This document shows, piece after piece, positions 50,452 to 59,507 of a DNA stretch of 64,000 nucleotides. Source of the DNA: Salinivibrio kushneri (lineage in GTDB: Bacteria > Pseudomonadota > Gammaproteobacteria > Enterobacterales > Vibrionaceae); assembly GCF_027286325.1 (NCBI RefSeq), contig NZ_CP114588.1, positions 1,637,317 to 1,701,316 of the forward strand. Direction: 5' to 3'. Each line of letters opens with the position of its first letter. Within the stretch, counting starts at the first letter, position 1. The translations under genes were made by a program, and so were the position numbers. The notes under the pieces were generated by a model. That model saw nothing but the letters and a program-made list of their open reading frames with translations, was not told where the DNA came from and ran no database searches.

Positions 50452-50700
50452 TAACCTTGACCTAGAAAAATAAGCAAACCAAACGCTTTGGCATAAATCA
50501 TTAAAAACTCAGTGCTTCTACAGATGTAGATACCACGACAGTTATACGACAAATCATGACACTCTGCAGATACATTACCGCGCTCATCAGCCGTAAAGTA
50601 CCACTCAAACGTTCCCCCTTTAAGCGAACGTTCCCAAAAGCAATGACTATAAGTCATACGTTCTTAAAAAACACCTACGACAAATAATAGGTTCTTTACA

Positions 50701-51288
50701 ATGAAAAAATTAGCACCTTTAGCTTTACTGATTCTCGCGCCAGCAGCTTATGCCTCACCTTATATGGGGATGGAGTTTGGAGCTGGTAGCTCTGATGTGA
50801 GTGGCTTAGATAGCAGTGAATTTAAAAGCGATCTCGAAGATTTAGGGACAGTAAAGCTTTATGGCGGTAAGTATATCAGTGACTCAGTCCGCGCCTATGG
50901 ATACTATCAAACCGGTGCGTCAAGCAAGTCAACGATCAAAGCTGCAGATGAAGAGCTTTCTTTAGAAAATACTGACTATCAATTCGGTATGGGCTTAGAC
51001 TATATCCATGAATTTACTGACAATTTGTACGGCATTGCGGGTGGTACTCTAGGCTACCAACGCAGTAAGCTAGAAATTAAGGACAAAGATGCTCAGGGGA
51101 CTGACACCTACAACCTCAGAGACTCTGGCCTAGCGAGCGACATCAATCTCGGACTTGGATATCGTTTTGACTCCGGTATCGCTTTGGAAGGCGGCCATAA
51201 ATACGGCTTAACGAAACAAAAGTATGCGGAAGATATCTCCTTCAAGAACCCAAGTGTGTTTTATCTCGACGTTAACTATAAATTCTAA
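50701..51288 (+). CDS. Outer-membrane beta-barrel protein
   Basis: 195 residues. Signal peptide MKKLAPLALLILAPAAYA, then alternating strands beginning SPYMGMEFGAGSSDVSG and ending VFYLDVNYKF with the C-terminal Phe needed for barrel assembly. About eight strands fit the length, as in OmpW- or Opa-like small barrels; no family name can be given. Divergent from the RstAB-like genes with 249 bases between, and followed by a good terminator, so it is monocistronic. Confidence 0.8.
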   Translation: MKKLAPLALLILAPAAYASPYMGMEFGAGSSDVSGLDSSEFKSDLEDLGTVKLYGGKYISDSVRAYGYYQTGASSKSTIKAADEELSLENTDYQFGMGLDYIHEFTDNLYGIAGGTLGYQRSKLEIKDKDAQGTDTYNLRDSGLASDINLGLGYRFDSGIALEGGHKYGLTKQKYAEDISFKNPSVFYLDVNYKF

Positions 51289-51372
51289 CAAACGATCATA
51301 GACGACAGTTGGCTAAACGTACTCGTACAGACCATTTAAGATAAGACAAAGACACTATCTCGACCCTTATCC

Positions 51373-51404
51373 AAATAGGCATCCACTCCGTGGGTGCCTA
51401 TTTT
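51373..51404 (+). terminator. Terminator of the outer-membrane protein gene
   Basis: AAATAGGCA-TCCAC / GTGGG-TGCCTATTT stem with one mismatch and a T-tract, 85 bases after the stop. Confidence 0.87.
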
Positions 51405-51761
51405 CCCTTTAGGCATTTTGTATATCAGCTTTCAATCGGCCCTAATCAACCCCTTTTAGATCTGCAACGAAACAGTGAGATAGATAAAAATCACCTCTAG
51501 CTGCAAACTCGTCCACCGATTAATACGGTGGCTAATTCGTACTGCTCTGCAACATAGTTTATTGTTTAGCCTGTAAAAAATACTTGCCTGGGCTTCTACC
51601 TGTATTTACTAACTATTGCTTTCGCCTAGAGTAACATCTTGTTACATTCCTAACACATCATACAGTTGCACGCTTTACAAGGGTTATTATCCCATCGTCA
51701 TCTGCGCTTCAATTGACGACTTACCTCGCGACTTTTTAAAGACTCATACGCTAGGCTACCC
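51405..51761. other. Intergenic region before the MFS gene
   Basis: 357 bases with no gene and no clear repeat. It presumably contains the promoter of the downstream MFS gene. I see no confident -10/-35 pair or operator. Confidence 0.5.
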
Positions 51762-52949
51762 ATGAAAAATATTCTATTTTTACCTGTTGCTATGTTTGCA
51801 TTCGGGATGGATGCATATGTCGTGGCGGGCATTATTCCGGAAATTTCCACCAGCTTTCACATCACAGAAGCACAAACCGCACAGATGGTGACGGCCTTTA
51901 CGTTGTGCTACGCCCTTTCCGCACCAGTACTCGCGACATTATTGGCCGGCTTTCCGACTAAAAAAGCGCTCGTACTATCAATGTTGGTGTTTATCGTTGC
52001 AAATCTCGCCACCATTTTCAGTACGCACTTAACCATGTTACTGGCAAGCCGCGCGTTAGCCGGCATAGGGGCAGGCATTTTCTCGCCTTTAGCGGCGGCG
52101 AGTGCCGCCTCTTTGGTGCCTGCAGAAAAGAAGGGGCGTGCATTAGGGCTGTTGCTGGGTGGCATGAGTGCGGGTACCGTTGTCGGGGTTCCCACCGGTC
52201 TCGCTCTCGCCACTTGGCTTGGATGGCAAGGCGTGTTTGCCGTCGTGATCGGTATCGCGATCATTGGGCTGATTGGCGTGGTGCTGGGTGTTCCTCAGAT
52301 CTGTGTCGCCCCGCCACCATCGCTAAAAGCACGCGTCGCGTTACTCGCCAGTCGGTCCGTGTCTGCGACTATTAGTGTCACCTTCTTGACGGCTGTCGCC
52401 AGCTTGGGGCTCTATTCTTATCTCGCACCTGTGATTACGGGCATCACACAACAAACCAACCTCACGCCCTATCTATGGGTTTGGGGTCTAGGTGGCATGA
52501 TAGGAAGCTTCACCATCGGACATATCATCGACTGGGTAAAACATCCAAAGGCAATCCTGCTCGGCGTGCTGACGCTAATATGTGTGGCTATCTTTAGCAT
52601 TCCCAATAGCTTGAGTACTCCGAACAGTTTGTCGTTAACCTCAATAATGGCCTTTTTGCCATTCTTCTTGTGGGGCGCCGCTGGTTGGTCGTCGCTTGCG
52701 CCACAGCAACACACGCTGATTAGCCTCCAACCGGAGCACAGCGCCGCGGTGGTTGCACTGAATAGTTCTTCAAACTACTTGGGAGGTGCGGTGGGTACCC
52801 TATTAGGTGGTTTGTGGCTCGGCCACGGCCTTTCGGTGACTCAGCTTGTCTACGCTGCCGCCGCGGTAGCGGCTGTTGCTATCATTATTCAAATCGGGAT
52901 TCTACGCCGTGACGCTAACTCCGTGACAAAGGAGTGCAAAAGCACCTAG
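51762..52949 (+). CDS. MFS transporter, AraJ/YdhP-like
   Basis: 395 residues, twelve membrane segments. FAFGMDAYVVAGIIPEISTSFHITEAQTAQMVTAFTLCYALSAPVLATLLAG at the front and LLLGGMSAGTVVGVPTGLALATWLGWQ around TM5 are typical of the arabinose/chloramphenicol-type DHA1 exporters (AraJ, YdhP, Cmr). The substrate is unknown. No weak point in the frame. Single gene. Confidence 0.85.
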   Translation: MKNILFLPVAMFAFGMDAYVVAGIIPEISTSFHITEAQTAQMVTAFTLCYALSAPVLATLLAGFPTKKALVLSMLVFIVANLATIFSTHLTMLLASRALAGIGAGIFSPLAAASAASLVPAEKKGRALGLLLGGMSAGTVVGVPTGLALATWLGWQGVFAVVIGIAIIGLIGVVLGVPQICVAPPPSLKARVALLASRSVSATISVTFLTAVASLGLYSYLAPVITGITQQTNLTPYLWVWGLGGMIGSFTIGHIIDWVKHPKAILLGVLTLICVAIFSIPNSLSTPNSLSLTSIMAFLPFFLWGAAGWSSLAPQQHTLISLQPEHSAAVVALNSSSNYLGGAVGTLLGGLWLGHGLSVTQLVYAAAAVAAVAIIIQIGILRRDANSVTKECKST

Positions 52950-53097
52950 CCTGGTAACATTCAACTCGGCTCATCGCTCAAACGTTACGCTTACTCACCG
53001 CCATATAGACAGGAATACTGCAGGTGGTGTTGTTCGCATCTGGTAATAATGAGCTATATCCTCAGAATGTTTTTGCTTGCAGCAAGGTAGCAACCCA

Positions 53098-53982
53098 CTA
53101 CGTCTTACGTGATGCATCCTCATGTGTCGTGTGACTTTGTGCTTGTTCTGGCGGTGCAAACAAGCACTGCCATCGTTGTCGGAAACTCAGATCGGGCTGC
53201 GTGGCGTCTCGCCACATTTGTTGCCATTCTGCAAAGGTCACCACCAGAGGGTTAAAGCTGTTCACTGGCTTGGGGATCCCATAGCGCACCGGCTCAGATT
53301 CCGGCTCGAAGGTGCCAAATAACTTGTCCCAAATGATCAAAATGCCTGCGTAGTTTTTGTCGATGTACTGAGGATTTACGCCATGATGAACGCGATGATG
53401 AGACGGGGTATTAAAAATCCACTCCACAGGCCCCAGTGTCTTTATCCATTGAGTGTGAACAAAAAACTGTAACCCTAAATTCAGCAGTACAACAAACACC
53501 ACCCATTGCGGCGGAAATCCGATCACCACCAGCGGCAGCCAAAACAGCCACATCCCTGCCAGCGGGTACATTAAGCTTTGGCGAAACGCGGTACTAAAGT
53601 TCATCCGCTCTGAGCTATGGTGCACCACATGCGCCGCCCACATCCAGCGCACACGATGGCTAGCACGGTGAAACCAGTAATAACAAAAATCCTGCGCGAT
53701 CATCAGTAATAAAAACAGGCTTACCGACATCTCAATTTCAAACAGCCGCCAGCCAAACCACCACAAATACACCTTGGCAATCAGCAACCCGGTCAGTAAA
53801 TCTGCAGCTTGATGCAATCCCGCTAAGGTAAAATTACAAAGCACTTCTGGCACGTAATAACGGGCATTGTCACCCAGCTTTCCGTGGCGCAGCGCCACCC
53901 AGTACTCTCCCAACATGCATAAGAAGAACACGGGAGCCAGCACAAGCAGTAGCCATTCGGGATGGGAAATCAGTTCGGTCAC
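53098..53982 (-). CDS. Sterol desaturase/fatty-acid hydroxylase family protein
   Basis: 294 residues, membrane-bound di-iron enzyme. The histidine clusters are all present: HRASH, then WAAHVVHHSSERMN, and NTPSHHRVHHGVNPQYIDKNYAG (H-x3-4-H, H-x2-HH, H-x2-HH). About four hydrophobic segments surround them. Bacterial members hydroxylate or desaturate lipids or carotenoids; the substrate is not visible here. Starts with GTG at 53982, preceded by AAGG. Single gene. Confidence 0.88.
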   Translation of the reverse strand: MTELISHPEWLLLVLAPVFFLCMLGEYWVALRHGKLGDNARYYVPEVLCNFTLAGLHQAADLLTGLLIAKVYLWWFGWRLFEIEMSVSLFLLLMIAQDFCYYWFHRASHRVRWMWAAHVVHHSSERMNFSTAFRQSLMYPLAGMWLFWLPLVVIGFPPQWVVFVVLLNLGLQFFVHTQWIKTLGPVEWIFNTPSHHRVHHGVNPQYIDKNYAGILIIWDKLFGTFEPESEPVRYGIPKPVNSFNPLVVTFAEWQQMWRDATQPDLSFRQRWQCLFAPPEQAQSHTTHEDASRKT

Positions 53983-54156
53983 GGGGCCTTTATCGCACTA
54001 TACAATTTATTAACATGTTAGGAGGTTCTGCCCAACCTGTAAGGAAAAGCATCACCAAGCTGTTAGTTTGCGCACACATTGCAATGCGGTGGGTGTTCTT
54101 CATCAATGGTGAAAAGCGCCCAAACGGAACCTTTCACTATTGTCAGCAGTTTAATT

Positions 54157-54819
54157 TTAATCGTCGCCGTAGTATTGCACGCCGAGCTTAATTCGCTCCC
54201 GTCCTTGCGCTAGGCGGTGTTTATTTGTATCCCGTAGCGAATAAATACACCCGCAGTATTCCTGCTGGTAAAAACGCTCGCGCTTGCTGATTTCTATCAT
54301 GCGCTGGCTACCGCCTTGCTTGCGCCAGTTGTAATCCCAGTATTGGACATCTGGATAGGGAGCCGCTGCGCGATGGCCACAATCATTAATTTGCTGCATG
54401 TTCTTCCAGCGCGAGATACCCAGTGAACTACTGATAAACCGGAAACCATGTTCGGCGGCATATAGCGCTGTACGCTCGAATCGCATATCAAAGCACATGG
54501 TACATCGTATTCCGCGCTCGGGTTCAAACTCCATCCCCTTTGCTCTGGCGTGCCAGTTATCGGTGTCGTAATCCATATCGATAAACGGCACGTCATGGTC
54601 TTCTGCAAAGCGAATATTCTCCTGCTTGCGAATTTCGTATTCTTTAGCAGGATGTATGTTGGGATTATAAAAAAAGATGCTGTAACGGATCCCACTCGCT
54701 TCAATGGCTTCCATCACCTCGCCCGAACAAGGGGCACAACAAGAGTGAAGCAGTAACTGGTCGTTGTCGCGATCAAAGTCAGGCGGCAAAGGCAATGGCG
54801 TACGTGTAAATTCAGACAT
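54157..54819 (-). CDS. queH: Epoxyqueuosine reductase QueH
   Basis: About 220 residues. [41 protein letters not shown] and [28 protein letters not shown] and [12 protein letters not shown] carry the conserved Cys pairs (CC-x2-C, C-x2-C, C-x-C) of QueH (formerly DUF208), the non-orthologous replacement of QueG that makes queuosine from epoxyqueuosine in tRNA. The frame opens at 54849, but the ATG at 54819 has a better upstream site and a normal family N-terminus. Confidence 0.9.
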   Translation of the reverse strand: MSEFTRTPLPLPPDFDRDNDQLLLHSCCAPCSGEVMEAIEASGIRYSIFFYNPNIHPAKEYEIRKQENIRFAEDHDVPFIDMDYDTDNWHARAKGMEFEPERGIRCTMCFDMRFERTALYAAEHGFRFISSSLGISRWKNMQQINDCGHRAAAPYPDVQYWDYNWRKQGGSQRMIEISKRERFYQQEYCGCIYSLRDTNKHRLAQGRERIKLGVQYYGDD

Positions 54820-54924
54820 GACAGTTCCGTGTTCATAATGCTCAAACAAAAACGCGAATATTCATATATTTGCGTATCAAGGTGAATTCTAGCACGCCAT
54901 CGCCCAACTTTTCAGGCAAGGTTA

Positions 54925-55194
54925 TTACCCCAATGGGTTTTTGCGGTTTTTATGATCTATACGCACCTCACTGGCCTGCATGTGATGCTCACCAGTGACC
55001 TCAACGTTCATGCCAGGTTCAAGCTCATCAAGCATGTCAGGGTCAGCCATAACTTTATAAAGACCATCACTGGTGGATACCATCATGTGGTCTTCTGCGA
55101 TGTCCGTTACTTGCCCGTTTACAACGCTGGGTTGCGCATCGGCCAACACACCAAAGCTAAAGAAAAAACCTAAAAGACAGAGTAATGTTTTCAT
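54925..55194 (-). CDS. Small periplasmic protein, DUF5666-like
   Basis: About 89 residues. A signal peptide (MKTLLCLLGFFFSFGVLADA) is followed by a small beta-rich domain, SVVNGQVTDIAEDHMMVSTSDGLYKVMADPDMLDELEPGMNVEVTGEH, with an OB-like layout as in DUF5666-type proteins. Function unknown. GAGGAG lies 6 bases before the ATG at 55194; the frame opens eight codons earlier. Single gene. Confidence 0.6.
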   Translation of the reverse strand: MKTLLCLLGFFFSFGVLADAQPSVVNGQVTDIAEDHMMVSTSDGLYKVMADPDMLDELEPGMNVEVTGEHHMQASEVRIDHKNRKNPLG

Positions 55195-55336
55195 GGACGC
55201 TCCTCTTTGTATTCGCAATCCGCAGAAAACAAAGTAAAGAACAAGGGGGAAATAGTTGCCAGTGAAATACTCATTTCGTACGGCCGAAATCAGAGTAGCT
55301 CAATGGAGCTTTTCTTACCCATTACCACAATAAATC

Positions 55337-55367
55337 GCAGCGAAAATTTCGCTGCTCAGGGGGGGGG
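55337..55367. repeat. Hairpin and nine-G tract
   Basis: Perfect palindrome GCAGCGAAAATTTCGCTGC (55337-55355) followed by a run of nine G (55359-55367). Not in a gene. The rest of the 255-base gap between the small periplasmic gene and the phytase-like gene holds nothing else I can name. Confidence 0.6.
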
Positions 55368-55449
55368 ATTATAACATCTATCTTATAGACTAAGTTCGGT
55401 TCGCCGGATGGAAGTCGCCCGGCTCTCGGGCGACAGATACATAAGGGTG

Positions 55450-56886
55450 TCACTGAGTGAGAAGGTCTACCTCGACGAGGTATAATCGATTGCCATCCAC
55501 AGTGTTGGTATCCAGCATCTTCTGTTCCAATTTACCGCTTGTGGCCCAGGTGGCAAAGTCATCGTCATTCAATACGCCTAGGTGACGGTCATCAATCACC
55601 CATAGCCCTTCCATCTTATCGTGTGGATAGCCTACTTTAGCAACCATATCTATCACTAGGGATTTACTAACAGGCGTGATTCCAGCTTCAGATAAAGCAC
55701 CCCAACCCTGTTCGAGAACAATCTCCTCAAGTGTTTTCCCTGATAAAGTAAGGCCAAGCTCAGTATCCTGCTTAACATCACCGCTACCTGTGAGAGTTTC
55801 AAGGTTGGTTCCGGAGGTAAGATCAATGCGATAGATATGCTTTTGTGCATCTGGAGTGGCAGCTTGTTCACCGTTAGGACCACCGTAGAGAAAGCTCCCA
55901 TCACGCTCGATCACCAGAAATTGTGTATCGCTCAGCGCAACAATTTCGGAGTTCGAGTTCTGTGGTTTCTCCTGACGGTAGAGGTATTGCCCGATGTTAC
56001 CGGATTCAAGATTAACGGTCACGATACGGGTAATGTCTAGGTCCTTTACAGCGTTATCGGGGTTATACAACGTTGATTGCATAATTCCTACTAGGGTTTT
56101 CTCATCCGGCGTAATAGCCAGTCCCTCCATTCCTCTATTGGCTCGCCGGGTACCGAATTCAGCAGGCAAGGTCAAGTCAACCCGCTCATCGTTGGCAAAA
56201 GCATTTATACGGCCAATCTCCCGGCCTTCAGCATCAAAATGGACAATATGTGGACCATACTCATCGCTGACCCAGAAAGTACCGTCCGATAGAGCCACTA
56301 GCCCCTCTCCATCTAGACCATAATCATCAAGCAAAAACGTATTGGTAACTTCATCATATGATTGACTGTCATTTTTGAGAATCGGTCGGCCGTCAGCATG
56401 GTACGGCGTTTCACCGGTTCCACCCAAGTCAGAGGTATTGGGTAGCCCAGTGATCAGGGACCCATCGGGACGTTTAAGCAGAATCGTATCGACTTGCTCA
56501 ATTTTACCGTTCGACTTTACCTCAAATAATCCAATGCGTGGGGTATAATCCGGTGTTGGGAATATTTTTCCTTTACCGTGGTTGCCTTTGAACTTAGCAT
56601 TAGGGCCTCGATCAGTGAGAGCATAAAAGCGGTTAACATCTGAAGGATGGGCTGTCATTGCCGAGCCGAAGCCACCATTACGAATCTCAATAGCCTGCTG
56701 AGACTTGGCGTCAATGAGATCATTCCTCAACACGTCGTAAGGCAGAAACACCCCCTCCTCCGGATAGCTATCAAACACGGCTGCGCTGGCGTCTCTTGTA
56801 TTACTTTTGCTGTAATTACAACCAGCGAGCACGAAAGATGCCATAAGAGGCGCCAAGAACAGTTTATATTTATTTATCGACTTCAT
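55450..56886 (-). CDS. Phytase-like esterase-domain lipoprotein
   Basis: 478 residues. A lipoprotein signal with lipobox (FVLAGC) is followed by a beta-propeller-like 'esterase-like activity of phytase' domain (about 70-470), with NGGFGSAMTAHPSDVNRFYALTDRGPNAKF, FLLDDYGLDGEGLVALSDGTFWVSDEYGPHIVHFDAEGREIGRI, RGMEGLAITPDEKTLVGIMQS and KMEGLWVIDDRHLGVLNDDDF. Such proteins are thought to act on phosphate esters or phytate at the cell surface. It follows the CYTH-like gene by 61 bases on the same strand. Confidence 0.85.
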   Translation of the reverse strand: MKSINKYKLFLAPLMASFVLAGCNYSKSNTRDASAAVFDSYPEEGVFLPYDVLRNDLIDAKSQQAIEIRNGGFGSAMTAHPSDVNRFYALTDRGPNAKFKGNHGKGKIFPTPDYTPRIGLFEVKSNGKIEQVDTILLKRPDGSLITGLPNTSDLGGTGETPYHADGRPILKNDSQSYDEVTNTFLLDDYGLDGEGLVALSDGTFWVSDEYGPHIVHFDAEGREIGRINAFANDERVDLTLPAEFGTRRANRGMEGLAITPDEKTLVGIMQSTLYNPDNAVKDLDITRIVTVNLESGNIGQYLYRQEKPQNSNSEIVALSDTQFLVIERDGSFLYGGPNGEQAATPDAQKHIYRIDLTSGTNLETLTGSGDVKQDTELGLTLSGKTLEEIVLEQGWGALSEAGITPVSKSLVIDMVAKVGYPHDKMEGLWVIDDRHLGVLNDDDFATWATSGKLEQKMLDTNTVDGNRLYLVEVDLLTQ

Positions 56887-56947
56887 TGTCTATTTCCTTT
56901 TATCGCGTAAAGATCACAATACCGCGTCCTATCCCTTAAGCTATGCC

Positions 56948-57823
56948 TCACTGGCAAAATGAAGGGTCAAAACCATATACGAAAGCCGTCTTAGTCTGAG
57001 AACCTGGGGAAACCCATGGGGACAAGGATTTGAGCACATCGAAGGCCTTGATCGCTCTGTTAACAACCTTCCGAGTGTAACCAGCAGATCCATCCTTGTA
57101 ACGGAATGACAGCTCGGCCACCAACGGTGACTGAAAATCCAATGGCTCCTCTTGATACCAGAGGGTTACACTGATCTCGGCATCGTGCTGACCTAAGTCA
57201 ATTTCCATTCCTCGATAAACATGCTCATGAATCACTAGGTTGCTCACCAGCGAGAGCACCTCCTCGTCAGGCAGCCCATAGTGGTTCTCAAAGCCGGGAA
57301 AATGATGATTTATGTCTCTTATTTTGTTGATTTTTCGTGAATTAGGGGTTTTGGTGGAGTGGCTATATACCACTTTAAAAGGGTCGGTTGCGGTAGACCC
57401 TATATCAGATTCCAGCTTGGTTTCGGCACCAGAAGTAGAAGACAACACATCCTCAAAACTCGCAATGTAGCGATCCCAACTGCGAAACTTGAGAGTAACG
57501 TTCGAGAGACCATTGTCTATACGCTCGCGAAAAGAATAGCCCGACTTACGAAGCTGACAGGTGCCCTGGATATCAAAAAATCGCACACTGCGCTGCTTAG
57601 CTAAGTAGGCATGACCAGAAACATCACGCGAGATTGCCGACTCGATTTGCGTTTCTGCCATTGCCAACAGTCTCTCGATAGAGAACGCTTCGTTCTGGTA
57701 GGTAAATTGATTTGCATCCAGCATCACCTTGTATTCTCGAGAGGTGACATCAGGGGTAGCCTTCACCATGCAACTCATCAATATCGCACTTATCAGAACC
57801 ATGAAGCGGCGACAGGCGTTCAT
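56948..57823 (-). CDS. Secreted CYTH-like domain protein
   Basis: 291 residues. A signal peptide (FMVLISAILMSCMVKA) leads into SREYKVMLDANQF, which resembles the E-x-E-x-K start of CYTH/triphosphate tunnel enzymes; VRFFDIQGTCQLRKSGYSFRERI and NVTLKFRSWDRYI match their R-x-Y-D-T...LR-x-x-G-x-x-x-R-x-R and T-x-K strands. VVNRAIKAFDVLKSL ends the fold. Known CYTH enzymes bind and hydrolyse triphosphates. A periplasmic CYTH-like protein next to a phytase-like lipoprotein points to extracytoplasmic phosphate chemistry. AAGGAGG precedes the ATG. Confidence 0.62.
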   Translation of the reverse strand: MNACRRFMVLISAILMSCMVKATPDVTSREYKVMLDANQFTYQNEAFSIERLLAMAETQIESAISRDVSGHAYLAKQRSVRFFDIQGTCQLRKSGYSFRERIDNGLSNVTLKFRSWDRYIASFEDVLSSTSGAETKLESDIGSTATDPFKVVYSHSTKTPNSRKINKIRDINHHFPGFENHYGLPDEEVLSLVSNLVIHEHVYRGMEIDLGQHDAEISVTLWYQEEPLDFQSPLVAELSFRYKDGSAGYTRKVVNRAIKAFDVLKSLSPWVSPGSQTKTAFVYGFDPSFCQ

Positions 57824-58171
57824 AACTTCCTCCTTGATATGTAACTAGGCCAACAGCCTAGTAGAATCAAAAAGATAGAGCCCCAACATGACAAGTACTA
57901 TAACGTCGTATGACGATGCCATGATCAATTCATGACACCACTGAATCATGTAAATATTTGAATCGATTGACATAGCTACAATCGCGGCGACCCGTACACT
58001 ACAGATAACAGCGAATAGTCACCTCAGCTACATCTGACACTCTCAAACCTTTTCGCTGGACAGTAAAGCGAACAAACAAAATTGTGAAATGAAATAAACC
58101 AATAAATATAATGACTTACAAGACTAACAGTCTGTTTGCATCAAGCAATCAGACGCTCGCGTCACACGCCG
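57824..58171. other. Intergenic region upstream of the CYTH-like gene
   Basis: 348 bases, AT-rich. A short palindrome CTAGGC-CAACA-GCCTAG lies at 57845-57861, close to the start of the CYTH-like gene. No gene, tRNA or Pho-box pair was recognised. Confidence 0.5.
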
Positions 58172-58632
58172 CTAGTCCCCTACTTTGATCTCGTAAGTGG
58201 TAAAGCATTCATCCAACATGTCTGTTTTAAATACTCGTCGAGCACGTTGCGTTAAAAACCTAGAATCCCGACGAGTGTGCAGTAAATGAAGATAAATAAC
58301 CTGATGACCAAGCTGTTCAGCGCGCAAGAGTAGAAACTTAAACACGTGCCGCCCAAGTCCCCAGTGCGTGTTATCCAACACGATCGCCAATTCAGCCCCC
58401 ATTTCCGCACGCTGAATACCACACCATCCTACGAGACAGTTGTTAACACTCACCGCCCTAACCAAACATCCGTCTTGAGCATCAATGTGTCGTTTCTCTC
58501 TCACCCATGCTTTGATGCTCTGTGCATCAAAGGGGCATGTTCGATAAGATGCTGCCGAGTGCTGGGTTTATTGAGTATGGGGATAAAGTCGTTTGGTGTG
58601 ATGGCATCGAGTGGTAAGTAATTAATCATCAT
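58172..58632 (-). pseudogene. GNAT-family acetyltransferase with a frameshift
   Basis: 58172-58504 encodes a GNAT C-terminal part (VGWCGIQRAEMGAELAIVLDNTHWGLGRHVFKFLLLRAEQLGHQVIYLHLLHTRRDSRFL). The expected N-terminus is in another frame from 58632 (MINYLPLDAITPNDFIPILN then KPSTRQHLIEHAP) and stops early. The two join if one base is added near 58529-58535, where the strand reads CCCCTTTGATG. One lost T explains the break. It is either a true pseudogene or a sequencing error. Confidence 0.7.
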
Positions 58633-58769
58633 CACACGCCAGTATTGGGGCAACTGTAGGGGGCGATCGACGTCAAGAATCGCCAGAGCAAGCTTACGGT
58701 ATCAAACAGAAGAGGCAGGATCAGAACAAGGTGCTGAATGGTTGATGGGATCTGTCTGTACGCGATCAA

Positions 58770-58797
58770 AAAAGCCGCTGATTTCTCAGCGGCTTTT
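58770..58797 (-). terminator. Terminator of tRNA-Ser (copy 2)
   Basis: AAAAGCCGCTG / CAGCGGCTTTT stem with 6-base loop; T-tract on the minus strand. Related to, but not identical with, the terminator at 32391. Confidence 0.88.
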
Positions 58798-58802
58798 GAA
58801 TG

Positions 58803-58893
58803 TGGCGGAGGGACAGGGATTCGAACCCTGGAAGGGCTATTAACCCTTGCCGGTTTTCAAGACCGGTGCTTTCAACCGCTCAGCCATCCCTCC
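58803..58893 (-). tRNA. tRNA-Ser (anticodon TGA), copy 2
   Basis: 91 bases with encoded CCA. Same anticodon loop (CTTGAAA) and variable arm as the copy at 32428; they differ at a few paired positions in the acceptor and T stems (acceptor GGAGGGA against GGAGAGA, T stem CAGGG against TAGGG) that keep pairing. Confidence 0.96.
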
Positions 58894-58905
58894 GAACAGG
58901 GTGGT

Positions 58906-58934
58906 ATACTAATGTTGAGCTTGGTTGATGTAAA
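58906..58934 (-). promoter_or_regulatory. Promoter of tRNA-Ser (copy 2)
   Basis: Minus strand: -35 TTTACA, 17-base spacer, -10 TAGTAT. Same spacing and -35 as the copy 1 promoter. Confidence 0.72.
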
Positions 58935-59075
58935 GTACTGCAACAAAAATTTTGGTTTAAGTGATGGATATTTATCCATTACCCACTCTACTTGGCTTCA
59001 CATTGGCTAAACAAGTTGGTACAACGTGCATATACTCTCGACGAGAGCTCGCATGTTATTAACTCAGGAACCGAC

Positions 59076-59435
59076 ATGACCTTAGACAGCTTTCTCGCCA
59101 AGGTAACGCAAACACCCGATATGGTAATGTTTGACGAGACAATGGCGGTGATAGATGCACATTACGACTACGCCCCTACTCGCTTTACCAATGGCGATCT
59201 CGCCAATAAAGCAGGCCAAAACACAGGCTCTTGCAAAGTACTCGCTTTTTGTCAGCTTCATGAGCTCACGGAAGCGCAGACGCTCGCTTGCTTTGGGGGG
59301 TATTATCGCGAGGACGTACTCAGTAACCCCTCTGGTACGGACCACAAAAATATCCGAAATTTCATGGTCACTGGGTGGAAAGGGGTATCATTTGACAAGA
59401 TGCCACTTAAGGCCAAAACCCGCGCACACTCATAG
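59076..59435 (+). CDS. HopJ type III effector family protein
   Basis: 119 residues. DSFLAKVTQTPDMVMFDETMAVIDAHYDYAPTRFTNGDLANKAGQNTGSCKVLAFCQLHELTEAQTLACFGGYYREDVLSNPSGTDHKNIRNFM is the whole HopJ-family domain. Despite the name, orthologues are widespread in free-living marine bacteria with no type III link; the role is unknown. The frame opens at 58992, but AGGAA 8 bases upstream sets the start at the ATG at 59076. Confidence 0.9.
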   Translation: MTLDSFLAKVTQTPDMVMFDETMAVIDAHYDYAPTRFTNGDLANKAGQNTGSCKVLAFCQLHELTEAQTLACFGGYYREDVLSNPSGTDHKNIRNFMVTGWKGVSFDKMPLKAKTRAHS

Positions 59436-59451
59436 CCTGAATAGCAATGTG

Positions 59452-59477
59452 AAACGGCGACCATTCGTCGCCGTTTT
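59452..59477 (+). terminator. Terminator after the HopJ-family gene
   Basis: AAACGGCGA / TCGCCGTTT stem with 7-base loop, ending in T-rich sequence on the plus strand; 17 bases after the stop. Confidence 0.85.
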
Positions 59478-59507
59478 GCTTATCAAACCGACGTTTAACC
59501 AAGGCCT

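Noticed and set aside
58738..59010. Plus-strand open frame (90 residues) across tRNA-Ser copy 2
   Set aside because: Antisense of the tRNA and its terminator; the peptide GGGTGIRTLEGL is a classic annotation artefact.
58992..59075. Upstream extension of the HopJ-family gene
   Set aside because: The extra residues (SHWLNKLVQRAYTLDESSHV) are not part of the family, and the ribosome-binding site is before the internal ATG at 59076.
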